Assembly: GCA_044351265.1 (NCBI GenBank)
Contig: JBILGC010000005.1
Span: 15,716 to 79,715, forward strand
Direction of reading: 5' to 3'
DNA: 64,000 bases
Origin: JAJTFA01 sp044351265
GTDB lineage: Bacteria; Bacteroidota; Bacteroidia; UKL13-3
The notes under the pieces were generated by a model that saw only the letters and a list, made by a program, of their open reading frames with translations, was not told where the DNA came from and did no database searches. Numbering within the stretch: position 1 is the stretch's first letter; the number at the start of each line of letters is the position of its first letter. This document shows, one piece after another, positions 8,441 through 18,633 of this stretch. The position numbers and the translations under genes are program-made.

Positions 8441-9488
8441 ACAGGGCGAGCAATTTAATTTTGCTGTATGCAGGTTGCCCTTCTCAGATACGGTATACTT
8501 TTTTTATTCTGATAGGCCTTGCAAACTCGCGCGTTTGCAATATGAAACCAACTCAATAACAGATTTTGTTTTTTCACCTTATGCTGCCGGTAACCAGGCT
8601 TATCATATGCAGGCCAATCTCATATATAAAAATGATGCGCCTGTTTATGGATTGGATGCAAAACTCACACCGATAGATAAACCAATATCTAACACGTATA
8701 ATTTTGAGGCTGACGAGAATTTTTACAAAGAATACGTTTCTGATATCATCACAGACATCGAAAAAGAGCATACAGATAAAATTGTAGCAGCCCGCGTATT
8801 GCGAAGTGCATTGCCTGATTCATTCAGCCATTCAAATTTTTTCTTTAAATTATTGCAGCACTATCCTCATGCAATGGTTTATTATGTAAATCATGCTGAG
8901 TGGGGATGTTGGTGCGGAGCTACACCTGAAATGTTGCTAACAGCAACTGAAAACAAGTTGCAAACTATGTCGCTTGCAGGAACTATGCCAGCGCACTCTA
9001 ATGAAGCTTGGGGAGAAAAGGAGCTGCAGGAGCAAGCTATGGTAACCGATTTTATTGAACAGATTTTTGAAAAATATCAGCTTACTTTTCAGATAAATCA
9101 AACAAGTGAGTTGGTTTTAGGAAAAATTAAACATCTGTGTACACAACTTGAATCGAAAACTGATGAGGAATGGCTCACCAAAAAATTTCATAAGTTGCTG
9201 GCTGAGTTAAATCCAACGCCTGCCGTTTGCGGCATACCTCAATTCAATGCATCTGTTTTTATAGGCAAGCACGAAAAGCTTGAACGCAGGTTTTATAGTG
9301 GTTTTTTAGGAATTAGTGCGCCTAAGCATATTCAGTTATATGTTAATTTGCGTTGCATGGAAATAGGCCTGCAAGATGCTTTATTATATGCCGGGGCAGG
9401 AATAACAGCTTATTCCTCCCCGACAAAAGAGTGGCAGGAAACCATCAATAAATTAATGGTTTTGGGCAGTATGATTAATGACGAATAA
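8406..9488 (+). CDS. menF: Isochorismate synthase (chorismate-binding enzyme)
   Basis: This 360-residue protein belongs to the chorismate-utilising enzymes. It shows LAGTMPAH, the downstream helix KELQEQAMVTDFIEQIF, PTPAVCGIP, RRFYSGFLG and YAGAGITAYSSPTKEWQET, which are the conserved Mg- and substrate-binding segments of MenF/EntC proteins. The N-terminal part is poorly conserved, as usual. It would convert chorismate to isochorismate, the first step towards menaquinone. The ATG lies inside the thioesterase gene, and its end overlaps the convergent esterase gene by 14 bases. Salicylate or siderophore synthesis is an alternative but no partner genes for that are present. Confidence 0.88.
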   Translation: MITEDLIRQRFKQGEQFNFAVCRLPFSDTVYFFYSDRPCKLARLQYETNSITDFVFSPYAAGNQAYHMQANLIYKNDAPVYGLDAKLTPIDKPISNTYNFEADENFYKEYVSDIITDIEKEHTDKIVAARVLRSALPDSFSHSNFFFKLLQHYPHAMVYYVNHAEWGCWCGATPEMLLTATENKLQTMSLAGTMPAHSNEAWGEKELQEQAMVTDFIEQIFEKYQLTFQINQTSELVLGKIKHLCTQLESKTDEEWLTKKFHKLLAELNPTPAVCGIPQFNASVFIGKHEKLERRFYSGFLGISAPKHIQLYVNLRCMEIGLQDALLYAGAGITAYSSPTKEWQETINKLMVLGSMINDE

Positions 9489-10692
9489 GGATTCGCTTAT
9501 TATATACATTTTCATCTGCGTAAAGATTAAGCAGATAAAGTCCATCAGCTATACGTGATATATCCAATGTGTTGTTTGTGGCCGGGTAATTACCACTTTC
9601 AATTACTTTTCCATTGAGGTCAGTTAAAGAATAGCGCTGCGGTGCTAATGATTTTGGAAGGCTCACTTGTATAAAGGTACTTGCAGGATTTGGATAAACA
9701 GAAACACCTAAGTCATTACCGGAAAACAGCCTCACAGATGAAACGATGGCTCCTGTATAAACGCCATAAAAGAAATCAGCCACATACTTCACAGTAGAAT
9801 CCATGTATGATGCGTTGAAAGAAAATGGCACGTGGTCTTGTCCTTTAAATGTTAGCAGGCGAGAGTTAATGCCATTTAATTTTGCAGCCGAGTCAATGCT
9901 GAAACTTCCCTGAAGAAAACTTACCCTATTGCCCATATAATAAAAGTCGGCACTACCATAAGGTACAGTTTGGTCCTGATCGCCATGTATGTGGCACAAC
10001 GGAACTGTTTTTTTATCAAGCATCCAGCTAACATTTTTAAGGGCTCCTGAAAGGTTGGCTATAGCAGAAACGCCAGACGAATAACCTGCATTCCCGGTAT
10101 TGCCTTCAAAACCTCCTAGTAAGGTGGTATCTACGCCTAAACCTTCAAGTTCTGATGGCTTGTCTAAAAATGTCATTTGTAATCCTAGCACACCTCCTGC
10201 TGATACACCAGCGAAATAGATAATACCTGGATTGATTTTATAACTATTTCCTGTAGCAGCATGCTTGCGCAAGAAACGTACAGCTGCCCTGCCGTCTTGT
10301 TGTCCTCTCCACACAGCTTGAGTAAACTCTATTTCGTATCCCAAGCCTGAAAATGGATTTATCCCTTGGCGATATTGAATGGATGCAGTTACATAACCTC
10401 TTTTGGCAAATTGTTTGCACAGATGCACCACATCCGGTAATCTGCGATCACCATTAATAAATGAGCCGCCATGTGCAATAACAATTACAGGGCGAGAAGT
10501 GGCAGTATCACCTTCGGGCTGATAAATATCCATTACCAGATTTTGAGGTACACCCAAAAAAGTATTATTGGTTCCGTAAGCTACATTGCTGTCAACCTTT
10601 ACGCTAGCAAAAACACTGTCGCGAAATCTGGTTTGCGCAGATGTAAGGGTGTAAATCAATAATGTTGTACAGATGAGTAGTAGTCTTTTCAT
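9475..10692 (-). CDS. Secreted alpha/beta-hydrolase (esterase-like) with T9SS type A sorting domain
   Basis: The 405-residue protein has a signal peptide ending at about TSAQ (residue 19). A hydrolase domain (about 45-310) carries the oxyanion motif AHGGSFINGD and the nucleophile Ser in GVSAGGVLG, as in carboxylesterase/BD-FAE-like proteins; HIHGDQDQTVPYGSADFY and GQDHVPF hold candidate Asp and His. The last 80 residues begin SVYPNPASTFIQVSLP and end YNKRILIRH, the pattern of the type A T9SS C-terminal sorting domain. The enzyme should cross the outer membrane through the SprA-containing apparatus encoded next door and be attached to the cell or released. The substrate is unknown. Confidence 0.88.
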   Translation of the reverse strand: MKRLLLICTTLLIYTLTSAQTRFRDSVFASVKVDSNVAYGTNNTFLGVPQNLVMDIYQPEGDTATSRPVIVIAHGGSFINGDRRLPDVVHLCKQFAKRGYVTASIQYRQGINPFSGLGYEIEFTQAVWRGQQDGRAAVRFLRKHAATGNSYKINPGIIYFAGVSAGGVLGLQMTFLDKPSELEGLGVDTTLLGGFEGNTGNAGYSSGVSAIANLSGALKNVSWMLDKKTVPLCHIHGDQDQTVPYGSADFYYMGNRVSFLQGSFSIDSAAKLNGINSRLLTFKGQDHVPFSFNASYMDSTVKYVADFFYGVYTGAIVSSVRLFSGNDLGVSVYPNPASTFIQVSLPKSLAPQRYSLTDLNGKVIESGNYPATNNTLDISRIADGLYLLNLYADENVYNKRILIRH

Positions 10693-10799
10693 AATTTTAT
10701 TAAATAAGTTTAAACGAATATATAAATATGTTAGAATATCAAACAGTTCGTTTCAAGCTCAGCTAGTAAAATCAAGATAAATTTTGGAAGAAGAATAAA

Positions 10800-13700
10800 T
10801 TACTGAATGGTATATCGCAAGGATACCCCTCCACTTTGAATGATGGTTGGGAAGGAGTTTGATGTTGCAGGGTCAGTTCTTCTGTAACTGTAAAAAATAC
10901 GCATCATCAGCTTTTCGTTAAAATTGTAATCAATTTGTGGTTTCAAATCATAAATTACCTGACCTTGCACCGGGTCGTTGGATTCCCTATCGAGATAGCG
11001 AATTTTTGTAAGGTTATTCCTAATAGAAAAATCAATTCTGAAATTCACCTCATTTTCAAGAACCAGTCTTCTGCCTCCTCCACCTAGCATAGGTATTGCA
11101 AGTTTGCTTGCCCTGTAGCCGGCACCTATTACCCACTCGCTTCCTGTTTGTTCATTTAGCTGACCATTGGTAAGGGTAAAGTTCATTGTGCGGTCTTTTT
11201 TATACTCAAGCTTAGCCTGAATATTATTTACAAATGTGATATCAATACCTATAAAAGGGCCCCACCTTTCAGTTATAGATATTTGCCTGATTTGATACTT
11301 GGATGCATAATCTCCGGTGAAACTGGGTGAGGCGTTGGTATCGCCAGGTAGGATGGTTTGGAATGCACCAACATTATAATTTGATGTATATTGATTTGAG
11401 ATGGTAATATTGCTTGCATACTCCTTAATCAATTCAATTTTGGTTAATCCATTATAGGTGATACGCCAGTTTAGATCAGGTATTTTAGGAAACGGAGAAA
11501 GACCAGTTTGAGAAGCATCTTCACCTCCGTATGCAGAGAGAAAAGCAGGAATCAATACTTCCTGAGAAAGTCGGCTATATCCGCGTGGGAAACCTGTACT
11601 GTCTGCTGCGCCACCCGGAAGTTCAGGATTCTGACCTAAACGATTGGCAATGGCTAAACGATTTTCCTGAAAGCGTTTAAAAACTTCGCCAGGGTCAGTA
11701 AATGCTGTCGCAAGCGCGTTGTATGTGATAGAAAAATTACCTGTTTGTGTAGGGATATTTACATCAACAAATTCTTTTCTTATACTATCATATCGGAACA
11801 AAACACTGGTTTGAAGAGAGCGCTGACTCTGCATATTTAGTTCTATCCTAAAGTCTGTAATGGGTTCAAGGGTTGCTCTTCCTGTTATATTTTCTCTGAA
11901 ATCTTCAGTATAAAAATTAGTTATCCTTGGGTCGTTGCTTAGCCAGCCATTTCCAGCTGCCCTGAATCTGTAATTGTCATCTTGCATAGCCAAGATAAAA
12001 TCAAATCCGGGGCCATCATTATCAAAATTTTGCCCAAGGTATTGTGGCCTGGTTTTAAAACCCGGAAGCACAACTCCTTTATTGGTGGTATGAGCAAAGG
12101 TTATATTCTTTAAGCTGGTAATAAGCTTAACAGGTATTCGTACAAATGGGCCATAATTTTTAGGACTATTGTCTTCTTTTTTCTTTTTTATTTTTGTGTC
12201 TTTTTTATTTGGCTCTTTTTTGTCTTCTTCCTCATCTGCAGGCTTGCGTGGAGTTTTCTTTGCAGAATTATTAATATCACGCAGAAACTTCCATTTGTTG
12301 TAAAGCAAGCTCATATTCAGGTTAAAGTTCCATGCTTCAGTTTTGGCATTGGATATGGTATTGCCTAAACTGTCTGCAGCAGGAGGTGCTTGTTTCCACT
12401 GGTAGTTTACCGTGTAGCTATACGCAGATTGCGAAATGAAACTGAGTTGCTGTATTTTATTTAATGGAATATTGTAGTTGAATCTAATTGCTTGATCATA
12501 CTGCATCAGGCGGCCACCATTCCAAAAATTATTCCACATAGAGTCGCGTTTGGCAGGTGTATTTTCATCTATTTGGCCTAATGGTTCATCAACACGGGCC
12601 AATACAGTTGCATTGTAATCTAGCCTCAAACTTTTTGATAAATTATAGCTGAATTCATAGTAGCGGGTCATGGTAAACATCTTATCATACAAAGGTTGTA
12701 TCAATGTTAATGGATTATCATTATTCCTGTTAATCGTAACACCATATCGCCTGTCAGTTTCAAGCCTTGCACCCCATGTTTGTGGCGTAAACATTAAGTT
12801 AAAGTCCTTGATCAAGGTAAGTTGTTTTGATTTGATTATTTTACTGAAGGGCTCCCACGCCTTCGGATTAAAGCTATATTGGTAGGCAGTTATGGTTTTA
12901 TAGTTTTGAAGGATATAATATTCCATCGTTTGATTTCTTCTGAAGGTTTCGCTGTAGGAGTATGTAAATGTCCAGTTTTCAATATCCCAAACATGCGCTT
13001 TGGCTGCACCTACTCTATTTTTTCTTATATTGGTAAAGTTCAAACTTCGTCTTGCTGTAAAATCATCAGCAGCACGCGAAATTCTGTCTCTGCGCTCTTC
13101 ATTTGTTGTTTCATCAATTTCTTTTTGCAGTCGTGTATCCGGATTCAGTGGATTATAAAATGGTCTCACCAATGTATTACCATAAGATAAAAATATCGGA
13201 ATAGAGATTCCTAGTTTTGTTGGCAAAAATTTCCCTAATTCGAAACTACCCTGCACATCATATTGATATGTGTCATCAAATGTGCGTTCGTTTATTTTTT
13301 TATCAATTCCACCAAAACCAACCGTTGTCAAATTGCCTGCCACCTGCATGTTGCCAAAGTCTGCCAGCTTTATCTGAGCCCTTGCGGTTGCTGCCCAACC
13401 ACCATTGTTGTTAAATTCAGTTGCACGCATTTCATTAAACCAAACTTCTGCGCACTTGGGTAAACCATCATCGTTGCTGCCCGGAAATGCTCTTGGGTTG
13501 CGCACTCCAAGCATCATAACTCTTACATTGCTCAAATCCGGTAAGCCAACTACTCTTATTTTTTTATTGCCGCCAAGATCTCTTGCATAAACTGCAGTAA
13601 AGGGATGACTGGCATTGGTTCTTTGAATCTTTGTATTGATAAACTCCTCCAGATCAAGTATCATTTCATTTTCTGCCGGCCAAATATTGTTTGCACCGGC

Positions 13701-16700
13701 ATCTCCCAACATAGATGCTTTAAGCGGTATTTCATATTCATAATAATTGTTGGTAAGGTCTGTACCTAGGCGTACAAATGCAGTAAGGTCTCCATCATTT
13801 AATGTAGCACCTTCGGCATGCACAAACATGCGCAGCTTACCGTATCTTCTTAAATCCACATTGGTTACATTTTTAAATACCCCTCTTGCATCCGCATCTT
13901 TCAGGTTACAAACCTGAAGCGATAATGATTGCTCATTTTGCTGAATAGCTTGAGGGGCACTAAAATCAAGTTCGCGTTGTATGCCAGGAGGCGTAACATA
14001 AGGCAAAGGCACACGGAATCGATTTTCTTCTATGTTTACTGTAGACACCACAAACTTTGTATCATCATCCGGATCGCTGGGTTTATTTTCTTTACCCTGC
14101 TCTAAGCTTCCTAAATATTTTCTCCAATCGGCACGTACCAATTGAAATGCACCTAAACGCAATACCATCTGATCTTCAAAGCCGCGCATAAACACGCGCA
14201 TAAAACGAATAGATTTGAAATCTAAAATCTGCCCAACTCGTTTCTCATATTCTCTGATGGGCACTTTTAACTGATACCAGGTTACTTGCTCACTGGTTCC
14301 ATTTTCAAGCCTTACAGTTGTAGCCACACTATCGGTTACATAGTTTTGTCCAACAACCAATCTTTCTTTGCTGATATCAATTCTATACTGATAATATTCT
14401 TCAATATCGTTTAATGTATAATCTCTGTTGATGTCTTCCATGTCTGGCAGGTTGGTTGCTACAGGCGGTGGAGATGCTGTAGATACAGGTGAGTTGCCCT
14501 GCGTGTTTGAGAAATAACGGAAGCGGTCTAATATAGATGGAGAGTTTACATTTAGGTAGAATTGAAAATTATCTTTTGATGGATCTTCGTTTGCTAGTTG
14601 ATAGGCAACAGATGTAGTTCCATAGAGATTGGCTACTTGTTGCAGATAATTATTGCTATAGTGTAAGCGCTCACCTTCGTCAGTTAGCCCATCTAATCCC
14701 ACATCTTGCAGTTCTCTGGAGGCAGGATCGGCATCAAAGGCGTAGTTAATTACCGGTTGTCTGGTAACCCGTCCCCAAACTGTTGTATCAATTGCCAAGT
14801 TAAGGTCATTGGCTCTTGGCAAACCATTTTCAGCAGCTTTACGATTATCACGCAGCACATCTTCAGAAATATTACCCAGGTTTATGTAAAGTTGTCCGCG
14901 GTCATTTTGATTGGGGTTAGACAAGTAAGGATCGAGCATCCATATTTCAATATAATCAATATTGGCGGCTTCAAAATCATTCTGATCTATTTTGCGCATA
15001 AGTCCGCCCCAGTTATTCTTAGGATCCTTCAGTGTTCCGTCTGCATTAAGGCCTGAAAGGGTGTAGTTAAAAGGGCCTCTCTCCTTTGGATAAAACGCAA
15101 GATCAAGTGTGGCAATATTTTGAGGCATGCCCTGCTGTATTTGTCTGCTTGGGTAAATCTCGTTTACAAATATTTGTCGTACACGGTGATTGGATAATTC
15201 CTCGTCAGTTATGTTGGTTGGCCTAAATGGATTTCCTTCCTGATAAAAATTTGTGGGTATGGAGTACCAAGCTAATTGTGCGCGTCTGAAACCATAAGTT
15301 AAGTCGTTCAATAAATTTCCTTCAGGAAATAAATCGGTTTGACCTTGAGGTGTGCTGGCTAAAACCCAATTGTTGGTTCCGCGCAAATCAATCTGGGTTT
15401 CGCTTCCTTCAAAATCATCGAGGTAAGCTGTTCCTCCTTGCGCAAGGGCACCTTGTACTCCTGGGAATAAGCGGGCATACTCTGCAGATAAGGTTAAATC
15501 AGATTTTTCTTTGGTTTCAATAAAAGGTAAGGCATCAACAATTTTGGTGATTAAACGCGATTCAGTTTTATAGGAGCCATCAAACCCAATCATTACATTG
15601 GAAATGGGTTCTTCATTCAGGTTTACTTTTGGTGTTAGTGGCCGCTCATTTAGCCATAATACCGTTCCGCCAACAAGGAAATCACGGTTTACCTTGTAAT
15701 CAAACCTTGAGCCCATCAGTGTTTTTTGCTGTATGCTAAAAAGTGAATTACTTTCTGATGATACTTTGATAATGGCACCGGAGTTTAGTAATCCTGTATT
15801 GATGATGCGCACGCGCCCGATATTGTAATCAACGGTAAAATCTACATTTTCGGTAAGAGGCGCACCGTTGGCAGTAACCCTTACTGAGCCTCGCGGCACA
15901 TTTGTTGAATTGAGTGATATTTCATTGGTTGACTGCCCCTGATAGCTTCCGCGCAGAAAAAATTTATTGTACTGCGGCAGTTGTATGGCAGCAAAGCGGG
16001 TAGAATCATACAGTTCATAAAAGCAATAGTAGCGTGCGCGTGAAGGATCGTTTACAAACTTTGTTTGCAAATAAGTTCCAAAAGGCTCAACCATTGGAAA
16101 AATAATACGGCCCTGTTGTGTATTTATGGTAACTCCTTCAATAAAATCAAACAAACCGTCAGGTGCTCTTTCCTGCTGGGTATTTAGATTATCCAGATTA
16201 AATACACTCACCAAAGGCACACCAATTAAAGCGGGTTCATTTTGTGCAGGTATATAATTTAAATCTGCACCTGACGGGTCATCTGCATAAATAATATTGA
16301 GGCGAAAATCTTTTTGCTGTACACCAAATGTTCCTAATGAATAAATATTTTTCATCATTAGATCCCAGATAGGTAAATCAGGTCTGAGCGATGGACCCTT
16401 TAGCATTTTGGTAAAAAGCACATTAGGTTGTTGTGCATTTACCGGCACATCTGTAGTAAACTCCCCCACCTTATATACCTTGCCGTTTAATGTATATTCA
16501 TATGCCACACAAAGTACATCATCATTGTTCAGGGTTTGATTTAATGAGATATAGCCCAGTCTTGGATTTATAGTGTATTCATTGGCGCTTAATAATCTTG
16601 AATAATTAATCATCTGATATTGAGAGATGGGCTGAAGTTTTGTTTGATTTTGATCACGCAGCAACTGATTTTGCACGTCAAAGGAAGAGCGCAGTGCATC

Positions 16701-17960
16701 CTTATTTGTAGCTAATGAGCGGCCCAGCAGGTAATCGTATAAACCATTTGTAAGGTTATTTGGAAACGTATCAAACGGAATTGGATTTACATTCCAGTTT
16801 TTATTGTCTCTTTTCGAAGCTTCACCCAGATCTGCAAATCCAACCACATCTCTAGAGTTATCAAAAGCACCGGTACGGTTTGTTACCCAAACCTCTACAC
16901 GGTTAATGATAACAGGTGAGCCTATAATTGGAAGGTTTGACAACCACTGATCATAATTATCCCTAAAATAATGAGATAGGAAGAAGTGGCGATTCATGTC
17001 ATAATTATCACCTTGTATATCAAATCGAGTGGATTGTGCACCTCCTTGTATTTCTGTTTCGGTTGTTCTGCCCCTTTGTTGTGTAAATATGGAAGTCATC
17101 GTTAATCTTCCAAACTGCATAACGGATTTTACACCAAATAAGCTTTGGCTGCCTTGAATAAGCGAGGAGTTTAGCGGAAGGCTAACATTACCCAATTCAA
17201 TCTTTTTTATGATGTCATCATCTTTTCCTGCATAATCAAGCTTTACTTGGTTTTCAAAATCAAAAGTGGCTTCGGTATCATAGTTTAGATTTACTTTTAA
17301 TCTATCGCCAATACTGCCTTGAACGCTTAGCTGTATTTTTTGTCTGAAATCGAATTGCCCGATGGTTTGCTGTTGAGGAGCAAATGCAGGATTCTTTACT
17401 GTATTGAAGTTGCCAGAAAAAATAAGTTCTGCTGTACCTCTTGGTCTTATATCAATAACCCCACTTCCAAAAATGCGTTCAAAAATTTTAGGACCAATTT
17501 TGAGTGGTGGTATGATACCGCTGCCACTTGCCATATTATTGGCCTGAGCCCTTTGTCTGAAATAAGCAATGTTTTGTCGGTTATTTTCTGCTTTCAGTTG
17601 CTCAGCAATAGTTACCGAGGCAGGCATTCGATATTCTGAATTGCCAATTTGAGAAGAGTAATTGTATCGGTTTTCAGAAGAATCGAGCGCATACTTTTCG
17701 GTGATATTAGATGGTTCTGATAAGTCAAGCGGATGACGTTTTGATCCCCGTTCATAAGGATTACGGTCTTTAATTGGAAACTTTAGTGGCTTGCGGCTGG
17801 TGTCTTGAGCTGAAGAATCAGGCGGGAGCACAATTTTAAAATCACGATTTTTGGAGTCATTTTCAGGCAAAACAGAGGGCGTTGCCCCCCACACCAGCGT
17901 GATGAAGAAGGCAAAGGTAGATGAAAATGATATGTACTTAAATCCCGATTTACTTGACAA
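10800..17960 (-). CDS. sprA: T9SS outer-membrane translocon protein SprA
   Basis: At 2386 residues it has the size expected of SprA, the very large outer-membrane beta-barrel through which type IX cargo leaves the cell; it is needed for gliding in motile relatives. The N-terminus has a hydrophobic export signal (about 8-27). Recognisable SprA stretches include FDFRQKIQLSVQGSIGDRL, GTAYLDDFEGSETQIDLRG, AEVWFNEMRATEFNNNGGW and the C-terminal barrel strands ending GGVSLRYTIQ. Residues around 1895-1945 are a strongly charged Lys/Glu-rich stretch between barrel segments. The gene starts 15 bases after ruvA ends, so they are likely co-transcribed. The two sorting-domain proteins in this window are probable clients. 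Confidence 0.95.
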   Translation of the reverse strand: MSSKSGFKYISFSSTFAFFITLVWGATPSVLPENDSKNRDFKIVLPPDSSAQDTSRKPLKFPIKDRNPYERGSKRHPLDLSEPSNITEKYALDSSENRYNYSSQIGNSEYRMPASVTIAEQLKAENNRQNIAYFRQRAQANNMASGSGIIPPLKIGPKIFERIFGSGVIDIRPRGTAELIFSGNFNTVKNPAFAPQQQTIGQFDFRQKIQLSVQGSIGDRLKVNLNYDTEATFDFENQVKLDYAGKDDDIIKKIELGNVSLPLNSSLIQGSQSLFGVKSVMQFGRLTMTSIFTQQRGRTTETEIQGGAQSTRFDIQGDNYDMNRHFFLSHYFRDNYDQWLSNLPIIGSPVIINRVEVWVTNRTGAFDNSRDVVGFADLGEASKRDNKNWNVNPIPFDTFPNNLTNGLYDYLLGRSLATNKDALRSSFDVQNQLLRDQNQTKLQPISQYQMINYSRLLSANEYTINPRLGYISLNQTLNNDDVLCVAYEYTLNGKVYKVGEFTTDVPVNAQQPNVLFTKMLKGPSLRPDLPIWDLMMKNIYSLGTFGVQQKDFRLNIIYADDPSGADLNYIPAQNEPALIGVPLVSVFNLDNLNTQQERAPDGLFDFIEGVTINTQQGRIIFPMVEPFGTYLQTKFVNDPSRARYYCFYELYDSTRFAAIQLPQYNKFFLRGSYQGQSTNEISLNSTNVPRGSVRVTANGAPLTENVDFTVDYNIGRVRIINTGLLNSGAIIKVSSESNSLFSIQQKTLMGSRFDYKVNRDFLVGGTVLWLNERPLTPKVNLNEEPISNVMIGFDGSYKTESRLITKIVDALPFIETKEKSDLTLSAEYARLFPGVQGALAQGGTAYLDDFEGSETQIDLRGTNNWVLASTPQGQTDLFPEGNLLNDLTYGFRRAQLAWYSIPTNFYQEGNPFRPTNITDEELSNHRVRQIFVNEIYPSRQIQQGMPQNIATLDLAFYPKERGPFNYTLSGLNADGTLKDPKNNWGGLMRKIDQNDFEAANIDYIEIWMLDPYLSNPNQNDRGQLYINLGNISEDVLRDNRKAAENGLPRANDLNLAIDTTVWGRVTRQPVINYAFDADPASRELQDVGLDGLTDEGERLHYSNNYLQQVANLYGTTSVAYQLANEDPSKDNFQFYLNVNSPSILDRFRYFSNTQGNSPVSTASPPPVATNLPDMEDINRDYTLNDIEEYYQYRIDISKERLVVGQNYVTDSVATTVRLENGTSEQVTWYQLKVPIREYEKRVGQILDFKSIRFMRVFMRGFEDQMVLRLGAFQLVRADWRKYLGSLEQGKENKPSDPDDDTKFVVSTVNIEENRFRVPLPYVTPPGIQRELDFSAPQAIQQNEQSLSLQVCNLKDADARGVFKNVTNVDLRRYGKLRMFVHAEGATLNDGDLTAFVRLGTDLTNNYYEYEIPLKASMLGDAGANNIWPAENEMILDLEEFINTKIQRTNASHPFTAVYARDLGGNKKIRVVGLPDLSNVRVMMLGVRNPRAFPGSNDDGLPKCAEVWFNEMRATEFNNNGGWAATARAQIKLADFGNMQVAGNLTTVGFGGIDKKINERTFDDTYQYDVQGSFELGKFLPTKLGISIPIFLSYGNTLVRPFYNPLNPDTRLQKEIDETTNEERRDRISRAADDFTARRSLNFTNIRKNRVGAAKAHVWDIENWTFTYSYSETFRRNQTMEYYILQNYKTITAYQYSFNPKAWEPFSKIIKSKQLTLIKDFNLMFTPQTWGARLETDRRYGVTINRNNDNPLTLIQPLYDKMFTMTRYYEFSYNLSKSLRLDYNATVLARVDEPLGQIDENTPAKRDSMWNNFWNGGRLMQYDQAIRFNYNIPLNKIQQLSFISQSAYSYTVNYQWKQAPPAADSLGNTISNAKTEAWNFNLNMSLLYNKWKFLRDINNSAKKTPRKPADEEEDKKEPNKKDTKIKKKKEDNSPKNYGPFVRIPVKLITSLKNITFAHTTNKGVVLPGFKTRPQYLGQNFDNDGPGFDFILAMQDDNYRFRAAGNGWLSNDPRITNFYTEDFRENITGRATLEPITDFRIELNMQSQRSLQTSVLFRYDSIRKEFVDVNIPTQTGNFSITYNALATAFTDPGEVFKRFQENRLAIANRLGQNPELPGGAADSTGFPRGYSRLSQEVLIPAFLSAYGGEDASQTGLSPFPKIPDLNWRITYNGLTKIELIKEYASNITISNQYTSNYNVGAFQTILPGDTNASPSFTGDYASKYQIRQISITERWGPFIGIDITFVNNIQAKLEYKKDRTMNFTLTNGQLNEQTGSEWVIGAGYRASKLAIPMLGGGGRRLVLENEVNFRIDFSIRNNLTKIRYLDRESNDPVQGQVIYDLKPQIDYNFNEKLMMRIFYSYRRTDPATSNSFPTIIQSGGVSLRYTIQ

Positions 17961-17975
17961 AGTAAAGATGCGCCA

Positions 17976-18560
17976 TCAAAGAATTTTTAGGGTGTTTTTA
18001 ACCAATTGTTCAACTGTATATTCGGGGTTCTGCTGTTTAATTTTGATAAGCCCTTTTTCAGCTTCAGCCTTGCTAAAGCCGAGCATAACAAGCGCTGAAA
18101 GGGCTTCTTCCATTTTGGTGTTTTTTTCAGTAGCAAAACTGAAACCTTCCGCAGCTTCAACCTTCTTCATTTTATTTTTTAAATCAATCACCACTTTCTG
18201 GGCCGTTTTTTCACCTATGCCCTTTACCGTTTTAATTAACGCCCAATTTCCTGCGCTTATTGCCTGCTTAATATCTCCTGGCTTAAGCGAGGAGAGCATT
18301 AGGCGGGCAGTATTGGTACCAACCCCGCTAACGGAAATAAGCTGTTTAAATAAGGTTCGCTCTTCTTCATCGGCAAATCCATAGAGGATATGCGCATCTT
18401 CTTTGATAATCAGGCAGGTAAGTACTTTAATCCGTTCGCTCTCTACTATTTTTTCAAAGGTGTTTAATGATATATTTACCTCATAACCAACACCTGAACA
18501 CTCCACCACTAAATAAGTGGGGGTTTTTTCTACCAGTTTTCCTTCCAGATGCGATATCAA
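17976..18560 (-). CDS. ruvA: Holliday junction branch migration protein RuvA (TTG start)
   Basis: Starting at the TTG at 18560 gives 194 residues beginning (M)ISHLEGKLVEKTPTYLV, which aligns with the normal RuvA N-terminus; the ATG at 18650 would add a 30-residue extension unlike any RuvA. Domain I (about 1-64) contains CSGVGYEVNISL. Domain II has the two helix-hairpin-helix motifs, LISVSGVGTNTARLML and LIKTVKGIGEKTAQKVV. Domain III (about 148-194) is the RuvB-binding three-helix bundle with ALVMLGFSKAEAEKGL. RuvA tetramers hold four-way junctions for the RuvB motor. It lies immediately upstream of sprA. Confidence 0.95.
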   Translation of the reverse strand: MISHLEGKLVEKTPTYLVVECSGVGYEVNISLNTFEKIVESERIKVLTCLIIKEDAHILYGFADEEERTLFKQLISVSGVGTNTARLMLSSLKPGDIKQAISAGNWALIKTVKGIGEKTAQKVVIDLKNKMKKVEAAEGFSFATEKNTKMEEALSALVMLGFSKAEAEKGLIKIKQQNPEYTVEQLVKNTLKIL

Positions 18561-18607
18561 AGCGTTTAATTGATTAAAGATAAGTCTGCTAAAATAAGAA
18601 ATGTTTG

Positions 18608-18615
18608 TAATTTTG
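18608..18615 (+). promoter_or_regulatory. Candidate -7 box (TAATTTTG) for the downstream small secreted protein
   Basis: The octamer matches TAnnTTTG exactly and sits 18 bases before the ATG at 18634. It supports that start over the in-frame ATG at 18601, which would precede the promoter. The -33 position is not convincing. Confidence 0.42.
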
Positions 18616-18633
18616 AATGCATTTAAGGCATTT

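Noticed and set aside
17851..18384. 177-codon plus-strand open frame across the ruvA/sprA junction
   Set aside because: It lies antisense to two well-supported genes and has no family features; it is a shadow frame.
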